DNA from: Struthio camelus
Lineage: Eukaryota; Chordata; Aves; Struthioniformes; Struthionidae
Reading direction: 5' to 3'
NCBI RefSeq assembly: GCF_040807025.1
Contig: NC_090954.1
Span: 11,923,501 to 11,987,500, forward strand
DNA length: 64,000 bases
This document shows, in pieces, positions 38,836 to 64,000 of the stretch (positions within the stretch are counted from its first letter, which is position 1; every line of letters begins with the position of its first letter). Below the pieces are notes generated by a model. That model was not told the origin of the DNA. It did not search any database and saw nothing but the letters and a program-made list of their open reading frames with translations. Made by a program: the position numbers and the translations under genes.

Positions 38836-41800
38836 TGTCACACTATTTACATGGTTCATTGAGGATATTAGGAGTAACCGTAACCTTATTTCTATTTAAA
38901 GGAGAAGTCTGTCTGCAAATGACTTTCCAGCATCTCATCAGTGGGTTTTCGTGGGGGTTGGCAGAAAGCAAAGAGCTATGTCCATTGCTCCTTCACTACA
39001 GTGATTGAAGGATTTGCCATGCAACTGTGCAATGATGCTGTGGCAGCACTGTCATACAGCTCTATTTGTGCAGAGATATTCAGAAGACCTATGCTGTATG
39101 ACCTTGGTCTAGTGAAGTTCATGCTAAGCTGCTAGCACATGCTGGTTCATGCACAGTCTAAACACACTCTGCAGAATGGGCCTGTGTACGCTCAGTTATC
39201 ATCCTAGACCTCCAAGAGGCATTCTAACAGTCAGGCTTGCAACAGAGAAGTCCAGGAGAGAACTGGCCACGATCAGGGTCTCTAGCCTGTTTGTCATTCT
39301 CAGATTTATCTTTCATGTTTTTAAAAGAGGCTGATCACCACTTTACATCTATATTGATGAATCTTTCCTAAATCTATCTTTGACAAACTTTCTCCTCAGT
39401 AACTGCCCAGGAATATAAAAAAGAAAACATACCCCAGAAGACATCAGGCTGTCTGACAGAAATACTTCATTTTCTCACAGTATACTTTAAAATGTTTATG
39501 AGCAGGCCCAACTGTAGGTTTTTCAGGTTTCCTTCAATTAAATCTCACATTGCTGAGCACAGCTCACAACTCTGCTCTCTTCAGATCTCCCTGAAGTCTT
39601 ACTACCTTCACGCATACTTGCTCCTTCTTCAATTCCTGTAACATCAGCGCATCCATACACAAGTGGTGAGTTTACAGCGCCCCCAGACGTCACTAATAAA
39701 ATTAGCATCAAATAGCAGCCTAGTTGCCTCTCCCCCTTCTCTCCGGGGATGGCTCATTTTAAAGTGTTCCCTTATTGGAAGTCACGCTAATAAAGGATCA
39801 TCTACTACTAAAGACTTGTTGCAGTTAACACAGAATTTTGTCTGGAGCCCTATCAAGCACTCAGCTGAAGTGCAGATGTACTAATTACTAAGAAAATGTA
39901 GTACAATCAAAAGTTTTACTCTTTTGATAAAGACTCTTTACTCTCTTTTGAAGAGAGCTCTACATATAGAGCTTTATGCGATCAAATTCTATATCACCTG
40001 AATTACTGAATTTTATTTATTCAGGCAAATTCCAGCACCAGCGCTCTGACACACCTATCCCTGAAAGCACTTCAGACGCTTATCTTTCTACTAGTGAAAG
40101 GTAAGGAGCAAGGTAGTTCGAGCCTCTTAACTCACCAAATCATCCACTGTGGTGTTTCAGCCAAGGCTGTGGAGCTTCCTTAGCCAATACCAAAAGGATC
40201 CACTAAGGATAATCCATCTTTAAGCAGAGGAAAAAAGATACTAAGGGATAAGAGGAGGACTGGAAAGGATTTCAAAGACATGCTTCAGAAAGGTGCGTGA
40301 GCACTCTTAAAAGGGTTAACCCACCTTGTATTTTGAGCAAGACGACAAGAATGACAAGTCACAATTCTAATGGAAACAGCCAGCCTTCTGACTGAAAAGT
40401 TTTAAAAGATCAAGCCTGACTGTCTTAAAGTATGATGCAGCAGGCGATCCTGATACTAAACTAGAAAAGATAGTCACATTCCCATTTCTCTCCCAGCTTG
40501 CAGATTCATGAGGGCAAAGACACCTAAATAAGGATACAACCTTGTCTGAAGCAATGGATCTGAAAGGACACAGAGCATGCAGGGCAGACAAGTACTGGGA
40601 AACAAAGCATCTGGAAGCTAGGTTTTTACATGCTTAGATAACAAGTGCTGTTAAGCTTGGATTATTTTGCAATTCTTTGGTCTTTTCCCAGATCACTGAC
40701 CCCCACCCCCGACCCCCAAAAAGATTAAGGCATCTAAGTTTGCTACAACTTGGAGAGACTCAATATGACAAGAGAGTTTAAGGGCAGCCAGCAAAGAAAA
40801 GCACAACTGTTAATCATAACACACCAGAAAGAGAAACAGTTCTTCAAAAAAGCATCAGGGACTACAGAGATAGTAGAGGCTTTTTAGGAACATACTCTTC
40901 AGAGAAAAGTTACTGAATCATGGCATTAACACAAGTAATGTTTTTAAGTGCACTGGGGGTAAAAAAAAAAAAAAAGAGTGCAAATAAGAAGTACATTCCT
41001 AGCTCAGTACCATCAGTGGATGCTTATGTAGCTTGATCATCCCCTAGCACTGCTTGAGATTATTAAACCCTTCCTTTGGTAGCAAAAAACCCAGCTGTAT
41101 GCTGCCTTCATTAGGCTAGCACAGATAATTTGTTTCTTTACAGGAACTGTCCCTTTACCATTATTAAAGTACTGGTCAAAGCAAGCCCATGTAAGCAAAG
41201 CTACCATTAATAGGTGTGGTAAAAGACCCATGTGAGGGAAGCAATCTATCCCCTATTCTAATGCTTCCAGAAAGGAAAAGAAAGGTCTAAATACCAGACA
41301 TTTGGAATAAAAAAAAAAAAAAAAAAAGCAACTAACCACTCATTCTCTTTTCATGGCAATGTTCAGTCTCCAGAGAATGGCTTGAAAACCTGACTGGGTG
41401 AAAAAAATACTTCCCCTATTGACCTCAGTCTTTCTGTCTTCAGAGAAGTAATGATAAAAACAGATTGCTTTTAGATAAGTGTAAGTCCACAGTTTATATA
41501 TGCAACAAGCCATTACCCATTAAATCCATGGAACATTTTACTTGCCTCAACATTACAAAAGCAGTTTGTTCCAAAACAGTACAGAATAACTAGAGAAAAG
41601 CTTATCTTGATAAAGAGTGAACTATTATTATACCTGTTATCCATACCGAGCATCCACAGAGATCAGTCTGAACTCCATGCATGCAGCAGACTGTTAATGC
41701 CATAGCAAAAAATCAAGAAGGAGATTTCAAAGTACTGTACGTTTTCACTGCCACTTTCCTCTCTGACAAACTAAACAATGCCATCTACTGACTGTCAGAA

Positions 41801-42140
41801 CCTGAACCTAAACCAAGTTCTTCTTTCCTCACCTGCAGACACAATGTCTAAGCAGCACAATAAAGGAAGTAAGGAAAAAGCTTTATGGCCTAGATAAACA
41901 AACCATAAACTGATGCTTGCTAATCTCAACTAAGACTGTTGCTAATTTAGCTGCACTACTATAACTAGCTTTAAGATTCCAAATCTTACTGATCAGTCTA
42001 TCTTGATGCGACTGTCAAGAACGTTTGCAGTACAAGACCCAACCATACCTAACTGCATGAATTTGAGAGGAAATAGAGTTTTTAAATAAGCCTTGTAACT
42101 GCACTGTATGTTCTAGATTCGATAGTCCAGGGCAGAGTAT

Positions 42141-42197
42141 TTAATACGGTTTAATACACTAGTATTAATACTAATATTAATACTTAATATTTAATAC
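42141..42197. repeat. Cluster of five TTAATAC heptamers with a 14-bp palindrome
   Basis: TTAATAC occurs at 42141, 42151, 42165, 42177 and 42191, with start-to-start spacings of 10-14 bp. The perfect palindrome TAGTATTAATACTA is at 42160-42173. It lies about 130 bp beyond the probable MRPL22 cleavage site. Confidence 0.85.
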
Positions 42198-42346
42198 TTT
42201 CAGTAACTCTGAAAAAGCAACATCTGTTGCCACTTTTCCAAGACTTCCCCCCCCATACTTATGGCTGACCAAGTAAGAAAAAAAGCTTATGATCATTCTT
42301 GCATCATCCAGCTCCAGCAGCACCAAAAATATAACTGAAACATGAC

Positions 42347-42352
42347 TTTATT
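42347..42352 (-). terminator. MRPL22: MRPL22 polyadenylation signal
   Basis: AATAAA is read on the minus strand about 56 nt past the MRPL22 stop codon. It is the first canonical hexamer after the stop, so the mRNA probably ends near 42325-42335 with a very short 3' UTR. The cleavage site itself is not visible. Confidence 0.75.
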
Positions 42353-42407
42353 CTTTTACATAACCACATTGTCAAAGGAGAAACACCTATAATGTCACAA
42401 GAGTTTG

Positions 42408-50428
<8,021 letters not shown>

Positions 50429-50565
50429 CTTCCTTGCTTCGCCTTACGGCAGGCGCTCTCGGCGCACGCGCGGCCTGCTGCGCGCCGCCAGCTTTGCGAC
50501 GGCGTGCGCGGCGCTGGGCGGCAGCGCTCGGCAGCGCCCGAGGCGGCTAACGGGGCGGCGAGGCC
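50429..50565. promoter_or_regulatory. Bidirectional TATA-less promoter between MRPL22 and GEMIN5
   Basis: Only 137 bp separate the two start codons, so both core promoters and both 5' UTRs must lie in or overlap this gap or the flanking first exons. No TATA box is seen. A GCGCACGCGC core (50462-50471) matches the NRF1 site, which is common at nuclear genes for mitochondrial proteins. There is no ATG on the plus strand between the gap's left edge and the GEMIN5 start, so no upstream ORF competes. Transcription start sites cannot be fixed from sequence. Confidence 0.82.
50462..50471. promoter_or_regulatory. NRF1-type site
   Basis: GCGCACGCGC fits the GCGCAYGCGC core of nuclear respiratory factor 1. 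It sits about 33 bp upstream of the MRPL22 ATG and 95 bp upstream of the GEMIN5 ATG, so it could serve either direction. This is a motif match only. Confidence 0.5.
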
Positions 50566-63587
<13,022 letters not shown>

Positions 63588-64000
63588 GTTGCTGTATATT
63601 TTGTTTAGATTGTTGTTGTTTTCAGGCTACACTAGTGAATAGCTTTGATTTCACATTTTAGCTGTGCAGTGCTGACATTGTGCTTTAATACCTGACAACT
63701 ACTCAGCTCTACACACAAGCACGACTTAAAAAAACATGATTTACTTACTGCTGCTACGTATTAATGCTTAAGGGCATGGTAACTGAAAAAGACTGGGAGG
63801 AAACATGCAATTCTTGTTTACTCTAAATGAGATTATTAGATTTTCTTTAGAATATTCTCTACGGTGTATTGTGCAGCCAGACAGAGGTATTAGCGTTTTT
63901 GCTTCCTCAGGTGTTGGGTACTTTTACAGTGGGAGGTGGGCTCCCAGCTATAATTACATTAGTTGTCTGATCTAATAAGATAAATCTTCTTCTTTGTTCT
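63588..64000 (+). other. GEMIN5: GEMIN5 intron 21, cut by the window edge
   Basis: No acceptor joined to a plausible GEMIN5 continuation (family sequence starting near EAIAIAK) was seen in these 413 bases, so this is taken as intron. Confidence 0.8.

Larger units (their letters stand above)
38101..42330. other. Intergenic DNA between the CR1 relic and the MRPL22 3' end
   Basis: Gene-free as far as I can see. It has an A18 run near 41310, the TTAATAC cluster at 42.14 kb and a possible element at 39660-39890. Confidence 0.6.

Noticed and set aside
1..42330. Search for exons of SGCD or a KIF4-type retrogene, neighbours of MRPL22 in human
   Set aside because: No sarcoglycan or kinesin sequence was recognised. 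The human KIF4B retrocopy is not expected in birds and SGCD lies much farther away.

Overview
This window is vertebrate nuclear DNA, most probably from a bird. The coding sequence is broken into many short exons with GT-AG introns, the promoter is a CpG island, and one old CR1 LINE 3' end is recognisable at about 37.5-38.1 kb (CR1 is the dominant LINE of birds and other sauropsids). The species cannot be determined from what I can see.

Two protein genes are supported, both in the right-hand third. MRPL22, the mitochondrial ribosomal protein uL22m, lies on the minus strand in seven coding exons from 50428 down to 42408. Joined, they give one frame of 211 codons plus a stop. GEMIN5, the snRNA-binding WD-repeat subunit of the SMN complex, lies on the plus strand from 50566. 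I could place 21 consecutive coding exons up to 63587, about 1002 codons with phase kept at every junction. The gene then runs off the right edge, so its C-terminal third is missing here. The two start codons are only 137 bp apart, in a head-to-head arrangement inside a CpG island of roughly 49.9-51.2 kb. This is the same order and orientation as the human MRPL22-GEMIN5 pair on chromosome 5q33. Their products act in different places: MRPL22 in the mitochondrial large ribosomal subunit, GEMIN5 in cytoplasmic snRNP assembly. The shared feature is the promoter.

The left 42 kb (1 to about 42330) lies 3' of MRPL22 and holds no protein gene that I can support. In mammals this side of MRPL22 is a long gene desert leading towards SGCD, and the sequence here fits that. 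It contains one CR1 relic, two possible MIR-like scraps, simple repeats and homopolymer tracts. It also has an isolated GC/CpG-rich patch at 11.03-11.56 kb, a second GC-rich patch at 18.65-18.99 kb, and several stretches that look like conserved non-coding elements. The best of these is a homeodomain-site-rich block at 13.27-13.97 kb. All the conserved-element calls are inference from base composition and motif content, not from alignment.

I found no evidence of a novel protein system, CRISPR array, insertion sequence or RNA gene. The points most worth a second look are a (GGGGCC)4 tract in GEMIN5 intron 1, the compact bidirectional promoter with NRF1-type and YY1-type sites, the orphan CpG island at 11 kb, and the homeodomain-site cluster at 13.3-13.9 kb.
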